A stretch of 64,000 nt of DNA from an uncultured Muribaculaceae bacterium. Lineage in GTDB: Bacteria; Bacteroidota; Bacteroidia; Bacteroidales; Muribaculaceae. The position numbers and the translations under genes were made by a program. The DNA is taken from positions 1 through 64,000 of the forward strand of contig CAJTJV010000009.1 of the NCBI GenBank assembly GCA_910576775.1. The letters run 5' to 3'. The notes under the pieces were generated by a model, which saw only the letters and a program-made list of their open reading frames with translations, was not told the DNA's origin and did no database searches. The number at the start of each line of letters is the position of its first letter. Within the stretch, counting starts at the first letter, position 1. Of the stretch, positions 40,300 through 49,018 are shown one piece after another.

Positions 40300-42635
40300 A
40301 CGTTAGGTGGTGCATTTTCGCCATTGCAGCTGTAGCCGCTCTTTGCGGTTGCAGTTCGGTGAAACATGTGCCTGACGGAAATTATCTGCTTGATGATGTA
40401 CATATCACTGTCGATGACGGCAAGGATGTCGATACCCGGGAGCTTTTCAACTTTCTGCGCCAGACGCCTAACCACAAGGTGCTTGGCTTCGCCAAGCTGC
40501 AGCTTGCCACATACAGTCTGTCGGGACGCGACAGCACCAAATGGTACAACCGCTGGCTTCGCCGTGTGGGGGCGCCGCCTGTGATCTACGATCCTGCGCT
40601 TACAGAGGCTTCATGCCGTCAGTTGCGTCTTGCTCTGGTGAATAACGGGTATCTTGACGCTGAGGTGATTTCGGATACGGTGTCGGACGGCAAACGTATG
40701 GAGGTGAACTATCTGATTACTGCCGGAGAGCCGCATAGGGTATCGGATGTGAGCTATAATATTCCTGACAGCGCCATCCGTAATATTGTAATGGCCGATA
40801 CCGCAGGTTCTGCCGTGCGTCCGGGTATTCTTCTTGACCGCAATCTGCTCGACGGGGAGCGTGCGCGCATAACGCGCCTTTTACGGGATGCCGGATACTA
40901 TGATTTCAACCGCGAGCATATCAATTTCACCGCAGATACAGTTGCCGGCAGCAAGCAGACTGCGCTCACTCTGAATCTGCACAATCCCGACGGGCGCCAT
41001 GGTCGCTCAGCCATTGCCGTGCTCGCCGACAGTCTCGGTTTCGATGCCTCGGAACATCACCGTTATATCATCCGCAATGTGACTTTCGCTATCGACAAAG
41101 CTGCTGTCAACGACACTGTTCTCTATAACGGCCTCTATTTCATATATGGGAACGGCCATCGGTTGCTCAAGCCGAAGCTACTTGACGAGATGTGCTATAT
41201 ACAGCCCGGCAAACCTTATTCAGCCGCGGAGGTGGAACGTACATATGAAGCACTTGGCCGCCTGAGTATTATAAAATACATCAGCATAGAGATGATTCCT
41301 GTCGGCTCTATAGATGAACTCGGGATGCTTGACGCTGTAATAAATCTTACCCGAAACAAAAAGCAGAGCGCGTCGCTCGAACTTGAGGGCACTAACTCCG
41401 AAGGCGATCTTGGTTTCGGTGTCGGGCTCACATACCAGCACCGCAATCTTGCCCATGGATCGGAATTGCTTACTGCAAAGATTCGCGGTTCATACGAGAG
41501 CCTTTCCGGCAATTTCGACGGACTTATCAACAAGCGCTACACGGAATTTGCCGGAGAGGTCGGCATTACCTTCCCGAAATTCGAGTGTCCGTTTCTCTCC
41601 AAGAGTTTCAAGCAGAGACGCCTTGCTTCGACAGAGTTTACTCTGTCGGCAAACTATCAGGAGCGTCCTGAATATACGCGTGTCATTTTCGGTACGGCCT
41701 GGAAATGGAAATGGCAGCATATGCGTGACGGTTATCTGCGTCGCCAGTCGTATGATCTTATTGACATAAACTATGTGCGGTTGCCTCGGTCTACCATCAA
41801 TTTCATCGATTCCGTGGCTCCTTCCAATCCTCTGTTACGCTACAGCTACGAGGATCACTTTATCATGCGGATGGGTTATATCTACCATATCACCAACCGT
41901 CGTCAGCCTTCGGCCATGACTAATGCCCTGTCGGTACAACCGGTGGTTACAAGTCTGCGAGTGGCAGGCGAAATGGCAGGCAATCTTCTCTACGGTATTT
42001 CCAATGCTGTGGGACAGAAGAAATCGGACGGCGTCTACAAGATTCTCGGTATCCAGTATGCCCAGTATGTCAAAGGTGAGGTGGATTATACCTATACCCG
42101 CAATTTCGATACCCGCAACTCGATTGCCCTCCACGGAGGCTTCGGAATAGCTTATCCATATGGAAATTCGTCGATGGTGCCTTTTGAAAAGCGTTTCTAC
42201 GCAGGTGGCGCCAACGGTGTCCGTGGCTGGGGTGTCCGTACTCTCGGCCCGGGATCCTATAATGCCAAGAATTCGGTTACCGACTTTATCAACCAGTGCG
42301 GCGATATCCGGCTTGATCTCTCGATAGAGTATCGTGCGAAGCTTTTCTGGGTGCTCGAAGGGGCTCTGTTCATTGATGCCGGCAATGTGTGGACTATCCG
42401 CGACTACGAAAATCAGCCCGGCGGTCTGTTCAAGTTCAATGAATTCTATAAGCAGATAGCGCTGGCCTATGGTGTCGGTCTGCGTCTGGATTTCACTTAT
42501 TTTCTGTTGCGTCTCGACCTTGGCCTTAAAGCCCACAATCCGGCCATAGGCGAGGGGCAGGTGCGTTGGCCGATTCTCCATCCCAAATGGAGCCGCGACG
42601 CCAATTTCCATTTCTCCGTGGGCTATCCTTTCTGA
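40278..42635 (+). CDS. tamL: TamL-like lipoprotein, BamA/TamA-family outer-membrane assembly factor
   Basis: The 785-residue product appears to start at TTG (40278), directly after AGGAGG, since no ATG lies between it and the lipobox AALCGCSS. POTRA-type domains span ~30-330, and a C-terminal 16-strand Omp85 barrel holds the conserved VRGW motif (GGANGVRGWGVRTLGPGSY) and final strand FHFSVGYPF. In Bacteroidetes, TamL is a lipidated TamA homologue that works with a TamB-like partner in outer-membrane protein insertion. The AsmA/TamB-like gene at 22803 is a possible but not adjacent partner. The start codon and spacing are unusual. Confidence 0.85.
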   Translation: MGRGRKLNVRWCIFAIAAVAALCGCSSVKHVPDGNYLLDDVHITVDDGKDVDTRELFNFLRQTPNHKVLGFAKLQLATYSLSGRDSTKWYNRWLRRVGAPPVIYDPALTEASCRQLRLALVNNGYLDAEVISDTVSDGKRMEVNYLITAGEPHRVSDVSYNIPDSAIRNIVMADTAGSAVRPGILLDRNLLDGERARITRLLRDAGYYDFNREHINFTADTVAGSKQTALTLNLHNPDGRHGRSAIAVLADSLGFDASEHHRYIIRNVTFAIDKAAVNDTVLYNGLYFIYGNGHRLLKPKLLDEMCYIQPGKPYSAAEVERTYEALGRLSIIKYISIEMIPVGSIDELGMLDAVINLTRNKKQSASLELEGTNSEGDLGFGVGLTYQHRNLAHGSELLTAKIRGSYESLSGNFDGLINKRYTEFAGEVGITFPKFECPFLSKSFKQRRLASTEFTLSANYQERPEYTRVIFGTAWKWKWQHMRDGYLRRQSYDLIDINYVRLPRSTINFIDSVAPSNPLLRYSYEDHFIMRMGYIYHITNRRQPSAMTNALSVQPVVTSLRVAGEMAGNLLYGISNAVGQKKSDGVYKILGIQYAQYVKGEVDYTYTRNFDTRNSIALHGGFGIAYPYGNSSMVPFEKRFYAGGANGVRGWGVRTLGPGSYNAKNSVTDFINQCGDIRLDLSIEYRAKLFWVLEGALFIDAGNVWTIRDYENQPGGLFKFNEFYKQIALAYGVGLRLDFTYFLLRLDLGLKAHNPAIGEGQVRWPILHPKWSRDANFHFSVGYPF

Positions 42636-42637
42636 TT

Positions 42638-43297
42638 ATGAAATCATATGTAATTTTCGATCTCGACGGAACACTTCTCAATACTATCGATGATCTTGCC
42701 GATGCTACCAATCACGCTATGGCGCAGCTTGGATTTCCCACACATGGCCGCTGGGTATACCCGAATATGGTAGGTAATGGCGTTGCAAAGCTTATAGAGC
42801 GTGCTTTACCGGATGACGCCCGGTCGGAAAAGAATATCCGCGACGCTCTTGCCGCTTTCAGGAGTTACTACGACGACCATTGTACAGATGCCACGGTTCC
42901 ATATCCCGGTATTACGGAGCTTATTGCGGATCTTTCTGCAAAAGGGGTTAATCTGGCTGTGACGTCGAACAAATATGAGCTTGCCGTAACTAAAATCATT
43001 CATCACTATTTCCCGTCGGCCAATTTCCGTGCAGTCCTCGGCAATGTGGAGGGGCTGCCCCGCAAACCGGATCCTTCGATTGTATTCAAGGCGTTATCGA
43101 TGTGCCCGACACCTAAATCTCAGGTGCTTTATGTGGGGGATTCGGGGGTGGATATGGAGACCGCACGCCGCGCGTGCGTGGAGTCGGTAGGCGTTACATG
43201 GGGCTTCAGACCTATAACGGAGCTGAAACAGGCTTATGCGGACCATATAATTTCTACGCCGTCGCAGATAATAGACCTGCTCGGGGCGACCGATTGA
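42638..43297 (+). CDS. HAD hydrolase, phosphoglycolate phosphatase-like
   Basis: The 219-residue product starts at the ATG at 42638, two bases after the TamL stop; a longer in-frame version lies inside tamL and adds an unrelated leader. HAD motifs are complete: FDLDGTLLNT, AVTSNKYELAV, PRKPDPSIV and YVGDSGVDMETA, with a helical cap as in Gph/PGPase. It probably dephosphorylates a small phosphorylated metabolite such as 2-phosphoglycolate. It converges on the DUF5106 gene with no gap. Confidence 0.88.
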   Translation: MKSYVIFDLDGTLLNTIDDLADATNHAMAQLGFPTHGRWVYPNMVGNGVAKLIERALPDDARSEKNIRDALAAFRSYYDDHCTDATVPYPGITELIADLSAKGVNLAVTSNKYELAVTKIIHHYFPSANFRAVLGNVEGLPRKPDPSIVFKALSMCPTPKSQVLYVGDSGVDMETARRACVESVGVTWGFRPITELKQAYADHIISTPSQIIDLLGATD

Positions 43298-44164
43298 CTA
43301 CATACGCATAAGTGCGGTAACAATGTCGGGCAGCGGTGCGTCCTTCAGCAGAACCGTGCCATCCGGAGCCAAAAGATAGAATTCAGGGAACTCCGATATC
43401 ATATAAAGCTCGTCGGTATCGATTTTGCCGTTGTCGCAGCCGTCAGTCCATGATTCCGGAAATATCGGTCGGCTCTCTTTCCAAGGTTCGAGTTCTCCGG
43501 GATTGATTGCGATAATGGCTGCCCGTCCCTGATCGATGCGTGTCGACAGCAAGTTGTCATGAGCCATTTCATCGGCAGCAGCATGGCAGATGTCGCAGTC
43601 GGGATCGTAGAAAAACAGGATTGTCGGCTTGCCGAGGCATTCATAAAGGCTTCGTTTGCAATTTTTCCGGTCTATAAAGGTGAAATCCGCGCATTTGGTT
43701 CCTTCCATGTTCTTTGCCGTCATCTCCAACAGCCATTGTGTGCGCACACTGTCCGGGGTGCCGGCTCTTAGCATCTCTTCGAGGAAGATTACAAACAATT
43801 TTTCGTCACGCATAGGCGATGCGGCATCGAAAAGATAGTTTTCGATAGTCTGCGCGAGTGCCGGGGCTGACGCTTTGTCGATTCCGGAGGCTTTGATTGC
43901 AGAGGCAAAGGCGCTGTGGCGCGCACTGTCGCCACTCATTATTGGGAAAACTGATAGAAAATTGGCGACATTCTGTGCCATGTATTCATCTTCGAGAGCC
44001 GTTGTGTCTGTAAAGTCCATGGCGTCCCAGAAATGGGCGCCTACATAGTCGGCGCGTGCGGCGGGGGTGCGCAGGTCGGAAGGAACTGCCGGTAATGGCA
44101 GTTCTTTAGCGGCGAGCGTTGCCGCAAGACACAGAAGGGCTACAGCCGGTAGGAATGCTTTCAT
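43298..44164 (-). CDS. Periplasmic DUF5106 protein with thioredoxin-like domain
   Basis: The 288-residue product has a signal peptide (MKAFLPAVALLCLAATLAA), an N-terminal helical DUF5106 region (~25-150), and a C-terminal thioredoxin-like domain with ILFFYDPDCDICHAAADEM (CxxC) and FPEFYLLAPDG, where the cis-proline-type position is less clear. This layout is common in Bacteroidetes and suggests disulfide exchange or redox sensing in the periplasm. A -7 box at 44187-44194 lies 23 bases upstream. Confidence 0.8.
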   Translation of the reverse strand: MKAFLPAVALLCLAATLAAKELPLPAVPSDLRTPAARADYVGAHFWDAMDFTDTTALEDEYMAQNVANFLSVFPIMSGDSARHSAFASAIKASGIDKASAPALAQTIENYLFDAASPMRDEKLFVIFLEEMLRAGTPDSVRTQWLLEMTAKNMEGTKCADFTFIDRKNCKRSLYECLGKPTILFFYDPDCDICHAAADEMAHDNLLSTRIDQGRAAIIAINPGELEPWKESRPIFPESWTDGCDNGKIDTDELYMISEFPEFYLLAPDGTVLLKDAPLPDIVTALMRM

Positions 44165-44186
44165 CTTCTACATGTTTATATTGTTG

Positions 44187-44194
44187 CAAATTTA
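44187..44194 (-). promoter_or_regulatory. -7 box of the DUF5106 gene
   Basis: TAAATTTG on the minus strand matches the -7 consensus, 22 bases before the ATG. A near-match CTTG lies at about the right -33 distance. Confidence 0.55.
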
Positions 44195-44218
44195 GTATAT
44201 ATCTGATGAATGCACAAG

Positions 44219-44250
44219 AAAAAACTCCGCCGGGGCGGCGGAGCTTTTTT
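44219..44250 (-). terminator. Terminator downstream of the phosphohexose mutase gene
   Basis: CTCCGCC (44225-44231) and GGCGGAG (44237-44243) form a 7-base GC stem with a 5-base loop. On the minus strand it is followed by a T-run (A-run at 44219-44224), so it ends the mutase transcript. A T-run on the plus side makes it usable in both directions. Confidence 0.85.
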
Positions 44251-44270
44251 GGTATGAAGGGGGTGTGTTA

Positions 44271-46019
44271 TCAGATTCCGAGATCTTTCTTGATGACTGA
44301 AATTTTGGCGACCGCGTCGGCATTGCAACGGGCGTAGTCGTCGAGATCTTTCATCGTGTCGTGTACTTCGATATAGAATTTGATTTTGGGTTCAGTTCCG
44401 GACGGACGGATGGAAATCTTTGTGTTATCTTCCGTGAAGAACTGTAGCACGTTCGAGGTGGTTGGGAAATCCATCTTTGTAACCTTTCCTGTGCGCAGGT
44501 CGGTGCAATTAAGATCAGCATAGTCTTTTACAATCACGATTGGGCTGCCGCCGAGCTGTTTGGGCGGATTGGCGCGGAAATCGACCATCATTTTCTGAAT
44601 TTCTTCAGCACCTGTCTTTCCGGGACGTACAACACTGATGCCCTCTTCGTGGCTGTAGCCGTTCTTTAGGTAGATTTCCTGAAGCATCTTGTTGAAATCG
44701 AGGCCACGGTCTTTTGCCCAGGCGCATATTTCAGCCATAAGCGAGATTGCGGACACAGAGTCTTTGTCGCGGCAGAAATCTTCTGCGAGGAAGCCGTAGC
44801 TTTCTTCACCGCCGCCGAGATAGCGTTCGGTGCCTTCGAGGTCGCGGATAACGTTTGCAATCCATTTGAATCCGGTGTAGCAGTCGAACATCTTTACGTT
44901 CTGGTTTTCTGCTATTGCTTTGATTGTTTCAGTGGTAACGATAGTCTTCACTACATATTCATTGCCTTTGAGCAGGCCGAGCTCGCGGTTGCGGAGCATG
45001 ATGTAGTTCATAAGAATCATCACAATCTGGTTGCCGTTGATAAGCTGGTATTCGCCGTTGTTGTCGCGGATTACACAGCCGATACGGTCGGCATCCGGAT
45101 CGGAGGCCACAACGAGATCCGCGCCTACTTCCTTGGCTTTTTCTATTGCCATGGCCATTGCGGAGGCATTCTCGGGATTGGGAGAGTCCACTGTGGGGAA
45201 ACTGCCGTCGGGAATGTCCTGCTCGGGTACGTGAATGATGTTGCGGAAGCCGTAGTTGCGCAACGAATCTGGCACAAGTTTCACGCCGGTGCCGTGGATG
45301 GGAGTGTAGACAATCTTTAAGTCTGCGTGACGTTTGATAACTTCCGGGTCGAGCGAGAGTGTCTTGATAGCGGCAAGGAATTTGTTGTCCATTTCTTCAC
45401 CGATAATCTCGATAAGTTCCGGCTTGCCTTCGAATTTTATTTCTTTTGCGGATTTGATGCGGTTCACATGGTCGATGATATTCACATCGTGGGGCGCGAT
45501 AATCTGTGCGCCATCGCTCCAGTAAGCTTTGTAGCCATTGTATTCCTTCGGATTGTGGCTGGCGGTGATGTTTACGCCGCTCTGGCATCCGAGCTGACGG
45601 ATAGCAAAAGAAAGTTCGGGGGTCGGACGGAAAGAGTCGAAAAGATATACCTTGATGCCGTTGGCGGAGAATATGTTGGCAACGATTTCTGCGAATTTAC
45701 GTGAATTGTGGCGAACGTCATGGCCTACAGCCACACTAATCTGAGGCATATCGGGGAATGCCTCGTGGAGATAGTTGGCGAGGCCCTGGGTGGCTGCGCC
45801 TACAGTGTAGATGTTCATGCGGTTGCTACCTGCGCCCATTATGCCGCGCAGACCGCCGGTACCGAATTCAAGGTCTTTGTAGAACGACTCGATAAGTTCT
45901 GTTTTGTCGTCAGCCTCGAGCATGCGGCGAACTTCGGCTTTGGTCTCTTCATCATAGCCGTCGCCCAGCCATGACTGAGCCTTTACAGTTACCTGTTCAA
46001 GGAGTTTGTCGTTATTCAT
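44271..46019 (-). CDS. Phosphoglucomutase/phosphomannomutase (α-D-phosphohexomutase)
   Basis: The 582-residue product starts at the ATG at 46019 (MNNDKLLEQ); a longer in-frame version adds 87 residues that run through the promoter and are spurious. Family motifs are the phosphoserine loop VNITASHNPKEYNGYK, the metal-binding DPDADRIG, the sugar-binding GGGEESYGFL and the phosphate-binding RPSGTEPKIKFY. It interconverts hexose 1- and 6-phosphates, and can supply glucose-1-phosphate for the dTDP-rhamnose genes at the far end of the window and for glycogen. Confidence 0.93.
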   Translation of the reverse strand: MNNDKLLEQVTVKAQSWLGDGYDEETKAEVRRMLEADDKTELIESFYKDLEFGTGGLRGIMGAGSNRMNIYTVGAATQGLANYLHEAFPDMPQISVAVGHDVRHNSRKFAEIVANIFSANGIKVYLFDSFRPTPELSFAIRQLGCQSGVNITASHNPKEYNGYKAYWSDGAQIIAPHDVNIIDHVNRIKSAKEIKFEGKPELIEIIGEEMDNKFLAAIKTLSLDPEVIKRHADLKIVYTPIHGTGVKLVPDSLRNYGFRNIIHVPEQDIPDGSFPTVDSPNPENASAMAMAIEKAKEVGADLVVASDPDADRIGCVIRDNNGEYQLINGNQIVMILMNYIMLRNRELGLLKGNEYVVKTIVTTETIKAIAENQNVKMFDCYTGFKWIANVIRDLEGTERYLGGGEESYGFLAEDFCRDKDSVSAISLMAEICAWAKDRGLDFNKMLQEIYLKNGYSHEEGISVVRPGKTGAEEIQKMMVDFRANPPKQLGGSPIVIVKDYADLNCTDLRTGKVTKMDFPTTSNVLQFFTEDNTKISIRPSGTEPKIKFYIEVHDTMKDLDDYARCNADAVAKISVIKKDLGI

Positions 46020-46059
46020 TTTTGAGTCAGTTATGTTATGAGTATTTTTGTCGATATGG

Positions 46060-46091
46060 CAAAGGTAGACTTTTGCCATTAGATATACAAA
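46060..46091 (-). promoter_or_regulatory. Promoter of the phosphohexose mutase gene
   Basis: Minus-strand TTTG (46088-46091), 20 bases and TACCTTTG (46060-46067) fit the consensus. It gives a leader of about 35 bases and settles the start at 46019. Confidence 0.75.
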
Positions 46092-46145
46092 TTTTTCAGG
46101 GCTTAAGTTTTGTGCTTTACTTACCAAAAACCGATGAAAAATAGC

Positions 46146-46153
46146 TAATTTTG
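46146..46153 (+). promoter_or_regulatory. -7 box of the PorE-like gene
   Basis: TAATTTTG followed by C matches the -7 consensus, 36 bases before the ATG at 46189. No TTTG lies at ideal spacing. Confidence 0.6.
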
Positions 46154-46188
46154 CAATAACGGACAGGCATTGCCGTTTTCTATTATAT

Positions 46189-48162
46189 ATGAAGAGGATA
46201 AATCTATTGATGGTTGCCGGCGCATTGGTCGCCGTTTTGGCAGCGACATCTTGCCGCGGCCCAAAACTCTCTGTCGCCAACGAACAGATGGCGCGTGGCG
46301 AATATTTCGATGCGTCGAAAACTTATCGCAAAATCTATAATAAGCTTACCAAGCGAGAGGAACGTCCTCAGCGCGGGGAGGTCGCCTTCAAGATGGCCGA
46401 ATGCCACCGACATCTTAATCAGTTCGCGCGTGCCGCCGCCGCGTATCAGAATGCCGCACGCTATGGTTATCCGGACTCCACTCTATATCTGTATATGGGG
46501 CAGATGCTTGCTGCGGACGGCAAATACGCTCCGGCTGTGACAGCGCTGAAGGATTATCTGCAATGGAAACCAGGCGACGAGCTGGCTCGAAACGCTCTTG
46601 CCGGTGCTGAATATGCTTTGGGAAAGAAGGGGGCGACGCGCTATGTTGTTCGCAATGCCAAGCTTTTCAACTCCCGCCGTGCCGACTATGCCCCGATGTA
46701 TCTCGACCGCAGTCTCGACCAGCTTTATTTCACTACTACCACTGAAAAGGTGACAGGAAACCAGAAGAGCGAGATTACAGGCATGAAAAAGGGAGATATC
46801 TGGTTTGCCACCAAAAACGAGCGAGGCGAATGGAAGCGTCCGGAACCGGTGGAAGGCGAACTGAATACGGATGCGGACGAGGGAACTCCGGCTTTTACGC
46901 CGGACGGCCAGACTATGTATCTCAGTCGTGCGCGTCGGGAACCGAATTCCAATACCGGTGTTGAGATATACACGTCTTCACGTTCGGATGCCAAATGGAG
47001 CGCGCCTGTAAAATATGAAATAACCTCGGATACCATTTCAAGTTACGCCCATCCGGCAGTGTCGCCCGACGGCGCATGGCTTTATTTCACGTCCGACATG
47101 CCGGGCGGCCAGGGCGGACGCGACATATGGCGCGTCAACCTGAAGGACAAACAGGGTTCACTCGAGAATCTTGGCGAGTGGATTAATACTCCAGGTGATG
47201 AGATGTTCCCATATGTACGCTCTGATTCCACCCTCTATTTTGCATCCAACGGGCATCCGGGCTATGGTGGCCTCGATATTTTCTGTGCGCGTCTTACAAA
47301 ATCGGGCGGCTGGACTGTTACAAACATGGGTACGCCCGTAAACTCTGCCGCCGATGATTTCGGTATTACTTTCGGAGAAGGTGAAAGCGGTTTTTTCAGC
47401 TCTAACCGCGGCGACAACCGTGGTTACGATCATATTTATTCCTTTGAGCTTCCCGAACTTAAGATAACGATTTCAGGCTGGGTGCTTGACAAGGACGAAG
47501 AGCCGGTGCCGAACGCCGTCATCCGTATTGTCGGTAACGACGGCTCGAACCAGAAACAGATTGCCCGCAACGACGGATCATTCTCATTTCCGCTTGATCG
47601 AGGGGTGAGCTATGTGATGCTTGCCGGAGCAAAGGGTTATCTCAATGCCAAACAGGAGTTTACAAGTGATATTGCTGAGGAAGACGCCGATTATGCGGTG
47701 GATTTTATTCTGTCGTCGATAACGAAGCCGGTGGTAATCGACAATATTTTCTATGATTTCGACAAGGCCACTCTGCGACCGGAATCACAGACCGCGCTCG
47801 ATGAGATGGCACAGGTACTTCGCGACAATCCTAATGTCACAATCGAGATGGCATCACATACTGATCGCAAAGGCTCCGAAGAATATAATATAGACCTTTC
47901 GAGCCGCCGTGCCAAGTCTGTGATTGATTATCTTATTTCCGTCGGTATTGCTCCGGAGAGATTGCAGAGCCACGGATACGGAAAATCTCGACCGAAAACT
48001 ATAACCAAAAAGCTTGCCCGTGAGTATCCGCAATTCAAGGAAGGTGATGTACTCACTGAAGAATATATAGAAACTCTTTCCGAAGAAGACCGGGAGGCCG
48101 CCGATCAGATAAACCGGCGCACGGAGTTCCAGGTGTTATCGATAGATTATCAGATGTTCTGA
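46189..48162 (+). CDS. porE: PorE-like T9SS lipoprotein: TPR, WD40/PD40 propeller, carboxypeptidase-regulatory and OmpA domains
   Basis: The 657-residue product has a lipobox (VLAATSC), then TPR repeats (~25-150), a PD40/WD40 propeller (~165-430, blades such as GTPAFTPDGQTMYLSRARRE, HPAVSPDGAWLYFTSD and GYGGLDIFCARL), a carboxypeptidase-regulatory-like domain (~437-515) and a C-terminal OmpA peptidoglycan-binding domain (NIFYDFDKATLRPESQTAL; ASHTDRKGSEEYN). P. gingivalis PorE, a T9SS component that ties the system to peptidoglycan, has the same four domains in the same order. Related OmpA lipoproteins without a T9SS role exist, so the symbol is probable. The many T9SS tails in this window fit. 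Confidence 0.7.
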   Translation: MKRINLLMVAGALVAVLAATSCRGPKLSVANEQMARGEYFDASKTYRKIYNKLTKREERPQRGEVAFKMAECHRHLNQFARAAAAYQNAARYGYPDSTLYLYMGQMLAADGKYAPAVTALKDYLQWKPGDELARNALAGAEYALGKKGATRYVVRNAKLFNSRRADYAPMYLDRSLDQLYFTTTTEKVTGNQKSEITGMKKGDIWFATKNERGEWKRPEPVEGELNTDADEGTPAFTPDGQTMYLSRARREPNSNTGVEIYTSSRSDAKWSAPVKYEITSDTISSYAHPAVSPDGAWLYFTSDMPGGQGGRDIWRVNLKDKQGSLENLGEWINTPGDEMFPYVRSDSTLYFASNGHPGYGGLDIFCARLTKSGGWTVTNMGTPVNSAADDFGITFGEGESGFFSSNRGDNRGYDHIYSFELPELKITISGWVLDKDEEPVPNAVIRIVGNDGSNQKQIARNDGSFSFPLDRGVSYVMLAGAKGYLNAKQEFTSDIAEEDADYAVDFILSSITKPVVIDNIFYDFDKATLRPESQTALDEMAQVLRDNPNVTIEMASHTDRKGSEEYNIDLSSRRAKSVIDYLISVGIAPERLQSHGYGKSRPKTITKKLAREYPQFKEGDVLTEEYIETLSEEDREAADQINRRTEFQVLSIDYQMF

Positions 48163-48163
48163 C

Positions 48164-49018
48164 ATGAAATTCCGTACAGAAATAGAACCTGTTAAAAGCA
48201 TGGTAAGCATCAGCCACGGCACTCCGTTGCTGATGCTTGGCTCTTGTTTTACCGATGAGATTGGCGGGCGTCTTGAAGCTGACGGTTTCGATGTTCTCCA
48301 CAATCCGTTAGGTGCTCTCTATAATCCTATGTCGATTGCAAACTGTTTGTATCGCGCTTTGTCGGGTAAAGTCTATACTTTAGCAGACCTGACACATGGA
48401 TCGAGAGGTTTCCATTGTCTGGATTATGCCATGCGATTCAGTGGAGCGGATGCACAGGATGTTTTAAAAGACGTGAACATTTGTCAGAGCTCTGTTGCTG
48501 ATATTCTTCAGAGGCGCCCGGTAGTTATACTTACATTCGGCACGTCTTTTGTATTTGAAAGGGCGGACAACGGAGATGTTGTAGGGAACTGCCATAAGTT
48601 CCCGGCATCGTTTTTTAAACGGCGGATGCTTTCTGTGGAAGAATGTACGGGAGTTATTGACGATATTATAGCAATGGTAGCTCCGGTTGCGTCGGCTGTG
48701 CTTATTACTGTAAGTCCGATACGTCATACTGCCGATGGTCTCCATGGCAACAATCTTTCCAAAGCCACGCTTTTGCTTGCCTGTGACAGTGCTGTTGCAT
48801 CAAATTTTTCAGTTGAGTATTTCCCGGCGTATGAGGCTCTTGTCGATGACTTGAGAGACTATCGTTTTTATGCCGCAGATATGAAACACCCTTCCGAAAT
48901 GGCGGTAGATTACATTTACGAACTTTTTTCCGACACATTTTTCGACGCCGGCACAAGGGCTCGGGCGCTTCAGTGCCGTCGCGAGCATATGGCCTCGCGC
49001 CATCGTCCCATATTATGA
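48164..49018 (+). CDS. GSCFA-domain protein
   Basis: The 284-residue product carries the defining GSCFA motif (LMLGSCFTDEIGGRL) and NPLGALYNPMS. It belongs to an SGNH-hydrolase-like family found almost only in Bacteroidetes; the Ser of GSCF and the C-terminal DxxHP-type segment (MKHPSEMAV) match the catalytic blocks of that superfamily. The substrate is unknown. It begins 1 base after the PorE-like stop, and its TGA overlaps the MurF-Alr ATG, which hints at a cell-wall role. Confidence 0.85.
   Translation: MKFRTEIEPVKSMVSISHGTPLLMLGSCFTDEIGGRLEADGFDVLHNPLGALYNPMSIANCLYRALSGKVYTLADLTHGSRGFHCLDYAMRFSGADAQDVLKDVNICQSSVADILQRRPVVILTFGTSFVFERADNGDVVGNCHKFPASFFKRRMLSVEECTGVIDDIIAMVAPVASAVLITVSPIRHTADGLHGNNLSKATLLLACDSAVASNFSVEYFPAYEALVDDLRDYRFYAADMKHPSEMAVDYIYELFSDTFFDAGTRARALQCRREHMASRHRPIL

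Noticed and set aside
46020..46280. 87-residue N-terminal extension of the phosphohexose mutase
   Set aside because: It runs through the mutase promoter and into the divergent PorE-like gene; the family start is at 46019.
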